The translations under genes and the position numbers were made by a program. This document shows, piece after piece, positions 35,950 through 45,343 of a stretch of DNA of 64,000 nt. The DNA is taken from assembly GCF_900129035.1 (NCBI RefSeq), contig NZ_FQTW01000001.1, forward strand, positions 248,001-312,000. Direction: 5' to 3'. The first letter of the stretch is position 1. Each line of letters begins with the position of its first letter. Source of the stretch: Psychroflexus salarius (GTDB lineage Bacteria > Bacteroidota > Bacteroidia > Flavobacteriales > Flavobacteriaceae). The notes under the pieces are model-generated. The model did no database searches. It saw nothing but the letters and a program-made list of their open reading frames with translations, and was not told where the DNA came from.

Positions 35950-36158
35950 TAAAAACAACTGTTAAACTATCTCTAATCAGCTTATTCTTTACGTCTTGTG
36001 TAGCGGTTAAAGAATATGAGAAGATAAATATTAACGATCCAGACATGGTCTTATCTGAACGCCAATTAGACAAATACAAGTCGACTTTTCAATCTTATCG
36101 TGAAGCAGCAGCAGGCGCCAATGGCGGTAAAACTGGTGGTGGTTGTGGTTGTAATTAA
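35946..36158 (+). CDS. DUF4266 lipoprotein with Cys-Gly-Cys tail
   Basis: This 70-residue lipoprotein has lipobox FFTSC (Cys18), then DPDMVLSERQLDKYKSTFQSYREAAAGANGG and a C-terminal GGGCGCN. This matches the DUF4266 family, whose function is not known. The two C-terminal cysteines (Cys67 and Cys69) could bind metal or form a redox pair; that is inference. The gene starts on the ATGA overlap with apbE and ends 11 bases before DUF3570. Confidence 0.85.
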   Translation: MIKTTVKLSLISLFFTSCVAVKEYEKININDPDMVLSERQLDKYKSTFQSYREAAAGANGGKTGGGCGCN

Positions 36159-36169
36159 ATTAAACAAAA

Positions 36170-37453
36170 ATGAAAAATTATCTTTTATATAGCCTAATTG
36201 CATTAGTTAGCTTAGCAAGCTTTGCACAAGAAGAAACTGAGTATAAAAAACGTGTGCTAGAATCGACTGAAGTCAATTTACTGTCTAGTTATTACACACA
36301 AGACGGCGAAAATGCAGCTGTTACTGGTGGTCGAGGTACAGAAGAATTAAGCGATATTGCACCATCAATAAACGTAGCGATTCCTTTAAATGATGACGAT
36401 ATTTTAGCAATTGACGCGACTGTTTCAGCCTATACCTCAGCTTCATCAAGTAACATAAATCCGTTTGATGGTAATCAAGCAGCTGATCCTTTTGTTGCTT
36501 CTTCTGGTGCTTCTGAAAAAGACACATGGTTTGGCTTAACGGCGTCTTACTCACATTCGTCAGATGACAGAAACACCATTATAAGTGCAAATGTATCTTT
36601 TGCAAACGAGTATGATTATACTTCATTTGGCTTTGGAGGAAGTCTAACCAAATTATTCAATCAAAAAAATACTGAAATACAGCTTAAAGCTAATATTTAT
36701 TTAGACCAATGGAATCCTCAATACCCAATTGAGTTTAGGGAAGGCTTCAATTTAAATGAATATAACTACGAGGGTGAAATTAACTTTTCACCAAACTATT
36801 CGAATTTTGAGTCCCTAAATAGAAATTCATATAGTTTAGGCTTAAGTGTTTCTCAGATACTCTCAAAATCAATACAAACCTCTTTTATAGCCGATTTTGT
36901 AGTACAAGATGGCCTACTTTCAACGCCACATCAACGGGTTTATTTTGGAGATATTGAAGACTCGATGATAGAAAACTTTATGCTTGGCAATGACGTAGAA
37001 CGCTTGCCAAATTCAAGAACAAAATTAGCCATAGGTAACCGTTCGAGTTTTTACATCAATCAAAATTTTGTTGTAAGAAGTTACTACCGCTATTATACTG
37101 ATAATTGGGGAATAGATTCACACACATTTAAAGTTGAATTACCCATCAAGTTTGGTTTAAATTACACCTTATATCCTAGCTATCGTTATTACACGCAAAC
37201 TCAGACTGACTACTTTGGTGAGTTTAATACCATATCGTCAACCGATGAATTTTACACCTCAGATTACGATTTAGCGTCTTATAATGCTAATCAATATGGT
37301 TTAGGCTTTAAATATTACGATCCTTTAAATTCATTTAAAATTGGTGGTTTTGGATTAAAAAGCATACAAATAGAATATAACTATTATGAGCGAACCACGC
37401 AAAATTTTAATGCAAATATAAGCTCGTTAGGATTTACGTTTATAGCTGATTAG
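36170..37453 (+). CDS. DUF3570 outer-membrane beta-barrel protein
   Basis: This 427-residue protein has a signal peptide (about 1-19, ending SFAQE) and the DUF3570 N-terminal sequence STEVNLLSSYYTQDGENAAV. The remainder is alternating aromatic strands ending in Phe, consistent with an outer-membrane barrel. SSGASEKD holds SGAS at residues 112-115, similar to the Ser/Thr-Gly-Ala-Ser/Thr site modified by ApbE. The gene is last in the Trx-ApbE-DUF4266 operon and is followed by a terminator. Whether it carries covalent FMN is unproven. Confidence 0.85.
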   Translation: MKNYLLYSLIALVSLASFAQEETEYKKRVLESTEVNLLSSYYTQDGENAAVTGGRGTEELSDIAPSINVAIPLNDDDILAIDATVSAYTSASSSNINPFDGNQAADPFVASSGASEKDTWFGLTASYSHSSDDRNTIISANVSFANEYDYTSFGFGGSLTKLFNQKNTEIQLKANIYLDQWNPQYPIEFREGFNLNEYNYEGEINFSPNYSNFESLNRNSYSLGLSVSQILSKSIQTSFIADFVVQDGLLSTPHQRVYFGDIEDSMIENFMLGNDVERLPNSRTKLAIGNRSSFYINQNFVVRSYYRYYTDNWGIDSHTFKVELPIKFGLNYTLYPSYRYYTQTQTDYFGEFNTISSTDEFYTSDYDLASYNANQYGLGFKYYDPLNSFKIGGFGLKSIQIEYNYYERTTQNFNANISSLGFTFIAD

Positions 37454-37461
37454 TCATCATT

Positions 37462-37498
37462 AAAAAAGCCATCCAGAAGACCTTGGGTGGCTTTTTTT
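37462..37498. terminator. Bidirectional terminator between DUF3570 and purA
   Basis: The left arm AAAAAAGCCATCC (37462-37474) pairs with GGGTGGCTTTTTT (37485-37497), with one G-T pair. U-tracts run on both strands, serving the convergent DUF3570 and purA genes. Confidence 0.85.
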
Positions 37499-37517
37499 AA
37501 ATAAATAGTTTTAGCTG

Positions 37518-38789
37518 CTAACGCAAAATAGTTTCTTTACGGTCTGGACCAACCGAAACAATACTTATTTTAACGCCTACATTATTTTCTATAAACTTTA
37601 TGTAGTCTTTTAAAGCTTGAGGCAAATCATCAAAGTTCGTTATTGCTGAAATATCTTCTTTCCAACCTTTAAATGACTGATATACTGGTGAAACATTTTC
37701 AGGCGCAATGTCATAAGGTAAATGACTTATTTGCTGACCTTGATAGTTATAAGCGGTACAAATCTTTAAATTTTCAAATCCACTTAACACATCCGCCTTC
37801 ATCATCATTAATTCAGTAACACCATTCACTTGAACAGCATATTTTAAGGCCACCAAATCTAACCAACCACAACGTCTTGGGCGTCCAGTTGTTGCACCAA
37901 ATTCGTGACCAACTCTGGCCATTTGCGCACCATCTTCATCAAACAATTCAGTAGGAAATGGTCCGCTACCAACGCGAGTTGTGTAAGCTTTGAAAATACC
38001 AAAAACTGATTTAATATGATTTGGAGCAACGCCTAAACCTGTACAAGCACCAGCTGCTGTTGTATTTGAAGACGTTACAAATGGATAAGTTCCAAAATCT
38101 ATATCTAATAGTGATCCTTGAGCTCCTTCAGCTAATATTGGTTTTTCATTTTGCTGTGCCTGGTATAAATATTCTTCTGAATCTATAAATTGTAGTGTTT
38201 TTATAACTTTAACAGCTTCAAAAAATTCAGCTTCTAATTCTTTAAGGTTGTACTGAACATCAACATTGTAAAATTCGATCATGGCTTGATGTTTCTTAGC
38301 CAGTTGACGGTATTTTTCTTTCCAATTTTTCAACTCTAAATCACCAACTCTAAGACCGTTACGCCCAGTCTTATCCATATAAGTTGGGCCAATTCCTTTT
38401 AAAGTAGACCCAATTTTTGCTTTACCTTTTGCTGTTTCAGAAGCAGCATCAAGCAGACGATGCGTTGGTAAAATTAAGTGTGCTTTTCTTGAAATCAGTA
38501 AAGATGATTTATAATCAACTTTATATTGATCAAGACCTTCTAGCTCTTTTTTAAAAATTACAGGATCAATCACAACGCCATTACCAACGACATTGGTGGC
38601 GTTTTTATGAAAAATTCCGGAAGGTATCGTGTGTAAGACATGTTTGATACCATCAAACTCTAGAGTATGACCAGCATTTGGACCTCCTTGAAATCGCGCT
38701 ATAATATTGTACTTTTTGGTTAAGAAATCAACAATTTTACCTTTTCCTTCGTCGCCCCATTGGAGGCCTAGCAGTAAATCTACAGCCAT
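37518..38789 (-). CDS. purA: Adenylosuccinate synthetase
   Basis: The 423-residue enzyme joins IMP and aspartate with GTP in AMP synthesis. It begins with the GTP loop QWGDEGKGKIVD (about 9-20), then RFQGGPNAGHTL with the catalytic His (about 40), and later RPRRCGWLDLVALK. Length and start are standard. The Fur-family gene ends on the same base as the purA ATG, so the two are co-transcribed. Confidence 0.97.
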   Translation of the reverse strand: MAVDLLLGLQWGDEGKGKIVDFLTKKYNIIARFQGGPNAGHTLEFDGIKHVLHTIPSGIFHKNATNVVGNGVVIDPVIFKKELEGLDQYKVDYKSSLLISRKAHLILPTHRLLDAASETAKGKAKIGSTLKGIGPTYMDKTGRNGLRVGDLELKNWKEKYRQLAKKHQAMIEFYNVDVQYNLKELEAEFFEAVKVIKTLQFIDSEEYLYQAQQNEKPILAEGAQGSLLDIDFGTYPFVTSSNTTAAGACTGLGVAPNHIKSVFGIFKAYTTRVGSGPFPTELFDEDGAQMARVGHEFGATTGRPRRCGWLDLVALKYAVQVNGVTELMMMKADVLSGFENLKICTAYNYQGQQISHLPYDIAPENVSPVYQSFKGWKEDISAITNFDDLPQALKDYIKFIENNVGVKISIVSVGPDRKETILR

Positions 38790-39247
38790 TACTTTTCTGT
38801 GTTATTTTTAGTACCGTAAAAGTACAGTGAGTGTTTATCTATTGAAATATTAAAAACTTCTTCGATTGTTGTTTTAATTGACTCTATGCGAGGATCACAA
38901 AACTCAATTACTTCACCGGTATCGGTTAAAATAACGTGATCATGTTGCTTATCAAAATAAGATTTTTCGTACTGAGCTTGGTTTTTTCCAAACTGATGTT
39001 TACGAACCAAACCACAATCTAACAATAAATCTATAGTGTTGTAAAGTGTAGCTCTACTTACGCGGTAATTCTTATTCTTCATGGTAATGTAAAGCGACTC
39101 AATATCAAAATGTTCTTGATTTTGATATATTTCTTGTAAAATAGCGAAACGTTCTGGTGTTTTGCGATGACCATTATCTTCTAAAAATTTAGTAAATACA
39201 TTTTTAACGACAGCTTGGTCTTTGTTAATTGTAGAATTGTTTGCCAT
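38789..39247 (-). CDS. Fur-family metalloregulator
   Basis: This 152-residue regulator has a winged helix (about 25-80; [28 protein letters not shown]) and a C-terminal dimer and metal domain with DHxHDH-type QHDHV (102-105) and KHSLYFYG. The usual structural zinc CxxC after HDH is LTDT (107-110), so both cysteines are missing; Cys117 remains in EFCDPR. It is probably Fur- or PerR-like and metal- or peroxide-responsive. A -7 box four bases before the ATG (39252-39259) gives it its own promoter; it overlaps purA by one base. Confidence 0.88.
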   Translation of the reverse strand: MANNSTINKDQAVVKNVFTKFLEDNGHRKTPERFAILQEIYQNQEHFDIESLYITMKNKNYRVSRATLYNTIDLLLDCGLVRKHQFGKNQAQYEKSYFDKQHDHVILTDTGEVIEFCDPRIESIKTTIEEVFNISIDKHSLYFYGTKNNTEK

Positions 39248-39251
39248 AATA

Positions 39252-39259
39252 CAAATTTA
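39252..39259 (-). promoter_or_regulatory. -7 promoter box of the Fur-purA pair
   Basis: Minus-strand TAAATTTG is an exact TAnnTTTG match. Only four bases (TATT) separate it from the ATG at 39247, so a leaderless transcript is likely. It lies in the 17-base gap after relA. Confidence 0.55.
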
Positions 39260-39264
39260 TAGTT

Positions 39265-41484
39265 TTATTCTCGTGTTGCCTTATCGATTCCATCAATTTT
39301 TTTAATACGGTCTAAAAGTCTTTGGATTTCGCTGTTGTTTTTTACTTTAACAACTATTCTGCCTTCAAAAACACCGTGATTACTTTCAAATGAAATGCTA
39401 TGCATGTTAACATGTAAATTTTTTGAAATTTCATTGGTGATATCACTAATTAAGCCCAAATTATCTAAACCTGTTAATTTAATACTTGCTTTAAATTCTT
39501 CTTGAGATGAATCTATCCATTTTGCTTTTAAAATCCTATAGGCATAATTACTTTGTAGTTGAATTGCGTTCGGACAGTTTTTTTTATGAACTTTAATTTC
39601 TCCCTTAACGGTTGTAAAGCCAAATACGTCATCACCAGGAATTGGGTTACAACAACTCGCTAAGGTATAATCAAGTTTTTGGTCGTCATCTCCAAATACC
39701 AAAGCATCATAACGCTCTGTAATTTCATCTAAACTTAACGAGTTTTGGGATTTTACAGGTTTTCTAATTTTATTTTTAAGGAATGTAACCAACGCATTAT
39801 TTTTTGAGGAAACATAATCTTTAATAGCTTTATTATCTATGGTTCCTATTCCAACACGGTAAAATAAATCTTTACTGGTTTTAAGTTTGAAATGGTTTAC
39901 CATTTCATTGACTGTTTTTTCGTTGAGTTGTATACGTTGTGATTTTAATTTTCTATTTAAAATCACTTTACCTTCTTCGGCTATTTGCTTTTTCTCTTCG
40001 TTTAAAACCGATTTTATTTTAGATTTAGCACGTGCAGTCTGGGTAATGTCTAACCAGTTTTTAGTGGGTTTAGCTGTTTTTGAAGTAATAATTTCAACCT
40101 GGTCACCACTTTTTAAAACACGACTTAGCGGCACAATTTTTCCATTAACTTTAGCGCCTCTAGTATGCATACCAATATCGGTGTGAATAGAAAAAGCAAA
40201 ATCTAGAACTGTGGCTCCTTTTGGTAGAGATTTTAAGTCACCTTGAGGAGTAAACACAAATATTTCTTTAGCATAGAGGTTCAGCTTAAATTGCTCTACA
40301 AAATCGACCGCATTAAGTTCATTATTTTCTAAAGCTTCTTGGAGACGGTTTAACCAAATATCAATACCTTGGTCTTCAACTTGACTATCGCCATGCTTAT
40401 ATTTGTAATGAGCTGCATAACCTTTTTCGGCTATTTCATTCATGCGTTCACTTCTTATTTGGACTTCAACCCAACGGCCTTTTGGCCCCATAACCGTAAT
40501 ATGTAGAGCCTCGTAGCCTGTTGACTTAGGTGAAGAAATCCAGTCACGTAATCGAGTTGGATTAGGACGATAGTGGTCTGTAACAATAGAATATATCTTC
40601 CAAGCTAGGAACTTTTCAGATTCTAAATCAGATTTGTAAATAATCCTTATGGCAAACTTATCGTATATTTCGTCGAAGGATATATTTTGAGCCGAAATTT
40701 TTTTACGGATTGAGTAAATAGATTTTGGTCGACCCTTAATTTGAAAATCGATTTGTTCTTTTTCAAGCGAGGTTTTAATTGTTGTTGCAAATGATTCTAT
40801 ATAAGCATCTTGTTCTTCTTTACTATCTTGAATTTTACCTAAAATATCATTATAAACTTCAGGCTCTGTATATTTTAAACTTAAATCTTCAAGTTCTGTT
40901 TTTATGTTATATAAACCAATTCTATGAGCTAAAGGTGCATAGATATAAAGCGTTTCAGAAGCAATTTTTACTTGTTTGTCCGGCCGCATAGCATCCATAG
41001 TTTGCATGTTATGTAGTCGATCAGCAATTTTAATGATGATCACGCGGATGTCATCATTAAGTGTTAATAACATTTTTCTGAAGTTCTCAGCCTGAAGTGA
41101 AATATCACCTTCTTTTTTTAAGGATGAAATTTTGGTTAAGCCATCTACAATTCTAGCAATAGTTTCACCAAACATTTGCTCGATATCAGCTAAAGTAAAC
41201 TCAGTATCTTCAACAACGTCATGAAGCAATGCTGCTGTAATAGAAGTGGCGTCTAAGCCAATTTCAGAAGCAACAATTTTAGCTACTGCAATAGGATGAA
41301 ACACATAAGCTTCACCAGATTTACGGCGTTGGTCTTTATGTGCTTCAACAGCAGTTTCAAAAGCCTTACGAATCATTTGCTTATCGTCTTTAGTTAAAAT
41401 ACGATAGCTAACACGTAACAACTCTTTATATTGACGTGCAATTTGTTTATTTTCTTGCTCTAAATAAGCTTCGTTTAACTCCAT
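39265..41484 (-). CDS. Bifunctional (p)ppGpp synthetase/hydrolase RelA/SpoT
   Basis: The 739-residue stringent-response enzyme makes and degrades (p)ppGpp. Domains are HD hydrolase (about 45-200) with ALLHDVVEDTEFT and IKIADRLHNMQT, synthetase (about 240-370) with GRPKSIYSIRKKI and the DEIYDKFAIRII core, TGS (about 400-460, VFTPQGDLKSLPKGATVLDFA), the conserved cysteine element CCNPIPGDD, and C-terminal ACT (about 660-735). Hydrolase histidines and synthetase residues are present, so it should be bifunctional. The M48 gene ends 22 bases upstream and the Fur gene starts 17 bases downstream. Confidence 0.96.
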   Translation of the reverse strand: MELNEAYLEQENKQIARQYKELLRVSYRILTKDDKQMIRKAFETAVEAHKDQRRKSGEAYVFHPIAVAKIVASEIGLDATSITAALLHDVVEDTEFTLADIEQMFGETIARIVDGLTKISSLKKEGDISLQAENFRKMLLTLNDDIRVIIIKIADRLHNMQTMDAMRPDKQVKIASETLYIYAPLAHRIGLYNIKTELEDLSLKYTEPEVYNDILGKIQDSKEEQDAYIESFATTIKTSLEKEQIDFQIKGRPKSIYSIRKKISAQNISFDEIYDKFAIRIIYKSDLESEKFLAWKIYSIVTDHYRPNPTRLRDWISSPKSTGYEALHITVMGPKGRWVEVQIRSERMNEIAEKGYAAHYKYKHGDSQVEDQGIDIWLNRLQEALENNELNAVDFVEQFKLNLYAKEIFVFTPQGDLKSLPKGATVLDFAFSIHTDIGMHTRGAKVNGKIVPLSRVLKSGDQVEIITSKTAKPTKNWLDITQTARAKSKIKSVLNEEKKQIAEEGKVILNRKLKSQRIQLNEKTVNEMVNHFKLKTSKDLFYRVGIGTIDNKAIKDYVSSKNNALVTFLKNKIRKPVKSQNSLSLDEITERYDALVFGDDDQKLDYTLASCCNPIPGDDVFGFTTVKGEIKVHKKNCPNAIQLQSNYAYRILKAKWIDSSQEEFKASIKLTGLDNLGLISDITNEISKNLHVNMHSISFESNHGVFEGRIVVKVKNNSEIQRLLDRIKKIDGIDKATRE

Positions 41485-41506
41485 AAATTAATTTAATAGG
41501 CCTAAA

Positions 41507-42754
41507 TTAAGCATTAGCTTTTAATTTTCTAAATCTTTGTAATAAAGTTGGGTGTGAATAATTGAAAAAAACATACCAAGGATGTGGTGTTAAATTAGAC
41601 AAACTTTTTTTATTGAGTTTTTTTAATGCTGAAATCAAATCATTTTCGTTGAATGTTTTCTTTGCGTAAGCATCGGCTTGATATTCAAAATGTCGTGACA
41701 TCAAATTAATAATGATACTTATGATAAAGCTTACAGGTGAATAAATAAAACCAAAGGCTATTAAACCTATATGAAAATTTGGCTCTTGAACACCAAGTGC
41801 TTGACTAACTTCTGGTTTAACTATAAATAATGAGAGTATAAACATGCTTAAACCTAAACTCAAAATTGAAGTAATTAAATTAAAGACAATATGCTTGTGT
41901 TTATAATGTCCAACTTCATGAGCTAGTACAGCAACTATTTCATGAGGTGTTAAATCATCAATTAAAGTATCATATAAAGTGACTTGTTTTTGAGACCCTA
42001 AACCCGAGAAAAAAGCATTGGCTTTTGTACTTCTTTTTGAACCGTCTATGACAAATATTTTAGATAGATTGAAGTTGACCGTTTTTGCATAATTCTCTAT
42101 TGAATCACGTAATTTACCACTTGGCAATGGAGATAATTTATTAAACAGCGGTAAAATTAACTTGGTATAAAACATATTAATAATAACAATCAAAACACTT
42201 ATTAACACCCAAGCATACCACCAAAAGTTAACACTAAACCAAAAGAATAAATAATAAATTGCACTTAGAAGCAAACCGCCAATAATTATAGTTAGTAAAA
42301 AAGACTTCAACTGATCTAACCAAAAAGTTTTTAGGCTTGTTCTATTAAAATCATATTTTGCTTCGATAACAAAATTCTGATACCAATTTAGTGGTAAATT
42401 CAACAAAAAATTAGCGACAAACAAAACCCCAAAAAACACCAACATGACTATAACCTGATGTTTTATAATAGCTGTGAGATGATAGTGTAAATAAGCAAAG
42501 CCATTAAAAAACAAAAAAGTAATAATCAAAAAAGTACTAAAAGAGTTTGTTAGTATCGAAAACCTAAAATTTTCCCTTTTGTACTTCTGAGAATTTTTAT
42601 AAACCGTATCATCATAAACATCCTCAAGTTCTGGCGGCAATTGGTCATCAAACTTTTTAGCATTTAAGATAGATAATATCAGATCGAAACAATAGTTAAA
42701 TAAAATTAAACCAATTATGATATAAAAAACGGTTTCTGGGTTTAACATGTTCAT
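41507..42754 (-). CDS. M48-family zinc metallopeptidase (Ste24/CAAX-type)
   Basis: This 415-residue inner-membrane protease has about seven hydrophobic segments, zinc motif HEVGH (about 280-284, within AVLAHEVGHYKHKH) and a downstream Glu in the SRHFEYQADAYA segment (about 350). KANAFFSGLGSQKQVTLYDTLI is typical of the Ste24/HtpX-related type. It probably has membrane-protein or lipoprotein quality-control functions. A -7-like TATTTTTA (42768-42775, minus) precedes the start. Co-transcription with relA is likely. Confidence 0.9.
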   Translation of the reverse strand: MNMLNPETVFYIIIGLILFNYCFDLILSILNAKKFDDQLPPELEDVYDDTVYKNSQKYKRENFRFSILTNSFSTFLIITFLFFNGFAYLHYHLTAIIKHQVIVMLVFFGVLFVANFLLNLPLNWYQNFVIEAKYDFNRTSLKTFWLDQLKSFLLTIIIGGLLLSAIYYLFFWFSVNFWWYAWVLISVLIVIINMFYTKLILPLFNKLSPLPSGKLRDSIENYAKTVNFNLSKIFVIDGSKRSTKANAFFSGLGSQKQVTLYDTLIDDLTPHEIVAVLAHEVGHYKHKHIVFNLITSILSLGLSMFILSLFIVKPEVSQALGVQEPNFHIGLIAFGFIYSPVSFIISIIINLMSRHFEYQADAYAKKTFNENDLISALKKLNKKSLSNLTPHPWYVFFNYSHPTLLQRFRKLKANA

Positions 42755-42898
42755 GATTTATTTTGGGTAAAAATACATAATCAGGTGATAAAAATTAAAT
42801 ATATAAATATAAGTCTCTGTAAATAAGGCTAAACTTTTGATTGCCAACAAAAGAAACCTATAAATCATAGAGATTATTAGTAATAAGTACCGAAAGTA

Positions 42899-42929
42899 TT
42901 GTGATATTCAATTAATGATATTAAATTTG
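42899..42929 (+). promoter_or_regulatory. Promoter of the zapA operon
   Basis: TTG (42899-42901), 20 bases, then TAAATTTG (42922-42929), an exact -7 box. The leader to the ATG at 42954 is about 20 bases. This is one of the cleanest -33/-7 pairs in the window. Confidence 0.75.
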
Positions 42930-42953
42930 CCTTAAATGTATCGGAGTTTGTAG

Positions 42954-43244
42954 ATGAGTAATTTAGCAGAAATCGTTGAAAAAGTTGAAATAAAAGTTAG
43001 TAAGCTTTTACAAAAAAATCAACATTTACAACAAGAAAATGCCAAACTCAAACAATTTTTAAAACAAGAAAACGAAGAGGTTGAACAATTAAATCAAGAA
43101 ATTTCTCGTTTAAACCTTGTTAACAAAAATCTAAGAACAGCCAATGCATTGTTAGGCAGTAATGAGTATAAAAGAGAAACAAAACTCAAAATAAATAGTT
43201 TGATTAAGGAAATTGATGAATGTATTGTTCAATTAGCAGAATAA
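42954..43244 (+). CDS. Small coiled-coil protein preceding ZapA
   Basis: This 96-residue protein is almost entirely heptad-like: LVEKVEIKVSKLLQ, then LQQENAKLKQFLKQENEEVEQLNQEISRL. No membrane segment or enzymatic motif is visible. Small coiled-coil genes directly before zapA are a common flavobacterial arrangement, so a cell-division role, perhaps as a ZapB-like partner, is plausible but inferred. It begins the operon behind a clean promoter and is five bases upstream of zapA. Confidence 0.75.
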   Translation: MSNLAEIVEKVEIKVSKLLQKNQHLQQENAKLKQFLKQENEEVEQLNQEISRLNLVNKNLRTANALLGSNEYKRETKLKINSLIKEIDECIVQLAE

Positions 43245-43249
43245 ATTAA

Positions 43250-43543
43250 ATGTCAAATGAGCGCTTAAAAATTAAAATTTCAATTGCAGATCGTGTTTAT
43301 CCGCTAACCATTAAACCAGAACAAGAAGAAGGTTTAAGAAAGGCTGCAAAGAAAATTGAAGAAACAATAAAAAAGTTTGAACAAAGTTACGCAGTTAGAG
43401 ATAAACAAGATGTATTAGCCATGAGTGCTTTACAGTTTGCTGCTGAAACTGAACAAAAAAAATTAAGTGCCGATATTGATGTTGAAGAAGCAAAATACAA
43501 ATTAGAAGAATTAGAACAACGCTTAAACAAACAACTCAATTAA
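43250..43543 (+). CDS. zapA: Cell division protein ZapA
   Basis: In this 97-residue ZapA the N-terminal beta part RLKIKISIADRVYPLTIKPEQEE precedes the coiled-coil helix; the ALQFAAE and EEAKYKLEELEQRL stretch is typical. ZapA crosslinks FtsZ filaments. The gene is followed directly by a 6S-like RNA and then rny, as in E. coli where ssrS lies after zapA. Confidence 0.9.
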   Translation: MSNERLKIKISIADRVYPLTIKPEQEEGLRKAAKKIEETIKKFEQSYAVRDKQDVLAMSALQFAAETEQKKLSADIDVEEAKYKLEELEQRLNKQLN

Positions 43544-43569
43544 GTTCTTTACATAAATAATACAACACT

Positions 43570-43738
43570 GCCTGTATTAGTCGTTAAATTTTGATAAACT
43601 CAACACTTATAATTTAAAAAGGGTTAAGTTTTGGTTGTAAAAGCAAGCTGCCACGTTTTGTGAAGCAGATCCTTGATCAGTCAGACAGCCCTAAACCTGT
43701 TTTAACGGAGTTTTATACAAAACACAACTAATACAGGC
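43570..43738 (+). ncRNA. ssrS: 6S RNA (flavobacterial type)
   Basis: A 12-bp perfect closing stem, GCCTGTATTAGT (43570-43581) with its complement (43727-43738), encloses a long imperfect hairpin with a central single-stranded region, the open-promoter mimic of 6S RNA. A T-run follows the 3' end. Its position between zapA and rny matches the known zapA-ssrS context and the Rfam 6S-Flavo family. Boundaries are inferred from the closing stem. Confidence 0.85.
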
Positions 43739-43757
43739 TTTTTATATTTAAATAACT

Positions 43758-45323
43758 ATGGAAACAGTAATAATTACAATTATAGCAGCAATAATCGGTC
43801 TTGTTATCGGTTTTTTTGTATCAAAAATGCTAGAAAAAAACAGTGCAAAAGGCATTGTATCATCAGCTAACAAAGACGCTGAAAAAATATTAAAAGAAGC
43901 CAAAAAAGAAGGTGAAAGCATTAAAAAAGATAAAATTCTACAAGCCAAGGAGAAATTTATTGAGCTAAAGGCAGAACACGAAAAGGTTATTACCTCACGT
44001 GATAAAAAAATAGCAGACGCCGAAAAACGTACAAAAGACAAAGAGTCTCAGCTCTCTCATGAATTGTCTAAAAACAAAAAGCTTAATGCTTCTTTAGACG
44101 AAAAATTAGAAGATTATACTAACCGAACTGAATATCTAGCTAAACGCCAAGAAGAAATTGATAAAATTTTAAATCAAAAGATAAAACAACTCGAGGTGAT
44201 TAGCGGACTCAGCGCCGAAGAAGCTAAAGAACAGCTAATGGAATCGCTTAAAGAGACAGCAAAATCTGAAGCGATGACACTTATTCAAGATACAGTAGAA
44301 GAAGCTAAACTTACCGCTCAACAAGAAGCTAAAAAAATAATCATAAATACCATTCAACGTATTGGAACCGAGGAAGCTGTTGATAATTGTGTATCTGTTT
44401 TTAACCTTGAAAGCGATGATGTTAAAGGACGTATTATAGGTCGTGAAGGCCGAAATATTAGAGCAATTGAAGCTGCAACTGGTGTTGAAATTATTGTAGA
44501 TGATACACCTGAAGCCATTATCTTATCTTGCTTTGATTCTGTAAGACGTGAAATCGCTAGATTATCACTTCACCGATTAGTAACTGATGGTAGAATTCAT
44601 CCTGCACGAATTGAGGAAGTGGTTAAAAAAACCAGTAAACAAATTGATGAAGAAATTGCTGACATTGGTAAGCGCACAATTATTGACCTAGGTATTCATG
44701 GTTTACATCCAGAACTCGTAAAAGCTGTAGGCCGAATGAAATACCGTTCTTCTTATGGACAAAATCTCTTACAACACTCGCGTGAAGTTGCTAAACTATG
44801 CGGTGTGATGGCAGCCGAATTAGGCTTGAATCCTAAATTAGCCAAGCGTGCTGGTCTACTTCATGATATTGGCAAAGTGCCAGAAACAGAAACAGAATTA
44901 CCTCACGCAATTTTAGGAATGCAATGGGCTGAAAAGTATGGAGAAAAAGACGAAGTTTGCAACGCTATAGGTGCGCACCATGATGAAATTGAAATGAATT
45001 CTCTTTTATCTCCTATTGTCCAAGTTTGCGATGCCATAAGTGGTGCTAGACCAGGTGCAAGACGTCAAGTTTTAGACTCTTATGTAAAAAGACTAAAAGA
45101 TTTAGAAGACATTGCTTTCGGATTTAGCGGTGTTAAAAAAGCCTACGCCATACAAGCTGGTCGCGAATTACGAGTAATTGTTGAAAGTGAGAAAGTAAAT
45201 GATGACCGTGCTGGAAGTTTATCTTTTGAAATCTCACAGAAAATCCAAACTGACATGACGTATCCTGGACAAGTCAAAGTAACAGTTATTAGAGAAACAA
45301 GAGCTATTAATGTTGCTAAGTAG
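43758..45323 (+). CDS. rny: Ribonuclease Y
   Basis: This 521-residue membrane-anchored endoribonuclease starts mRNA decay. Its N-terminal span (about 4-24) is followed by a long coiled coil, a KH domain (about 212-265; [16 protein letters not shown]) and an HD domain with [14 protein letters not shown] (about 370) plus HHDEIEMNS. Length and order are standard for Rny. It follows the 6S RNA and is closed by a strong terminator. Confidence 0.96.
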   Translation: METVIITIIAAIIGLVIGFFVSKMLEKNSAKGIVSSANKDAEKILKEAKKEGESIKKDKILQAKEKFIELKAEHEKVITSRDKKIADAEKRTKDKESQLSHELSKNKKLNASLDEKLEDYTNRTEYLAKRQEEIDKILNQKIKQLEVISGLSAEEAKEQLMESLKETAKSEAMTLIQDTVEEAKLTAQQEAKKIIINTIQRIGTEEAVDNCVSVFNLESDDVKGRIIGREGRNIRAIEAATGVEIIVDDTPEAIILSCFDSVRREIARLSLHRLVTDGRIHPARIEEVVKKTSKQIDEEIADIGKRTIIDLGIHGLHPELVKAVGRMKYRSSYGQNLLQHSREVAKLCGVMAAELGLNPKLAKRAGLLHDIGKVPETETELPHAILGMQWAEKYGEKDEVCNAIGAHHDEIEMNSLLSPIVQVCDAISGARPGARRQVLDSYVKRLKDLEDIAFGFSGVKKAYAIQAGRELRVIVESEKVNDDRAGSLSFEISQKIQTDMTYPGQVKVTVIRETRAINVAK

Positions 45324-45343
45324 GATTGTTATAAAATTTTTGT

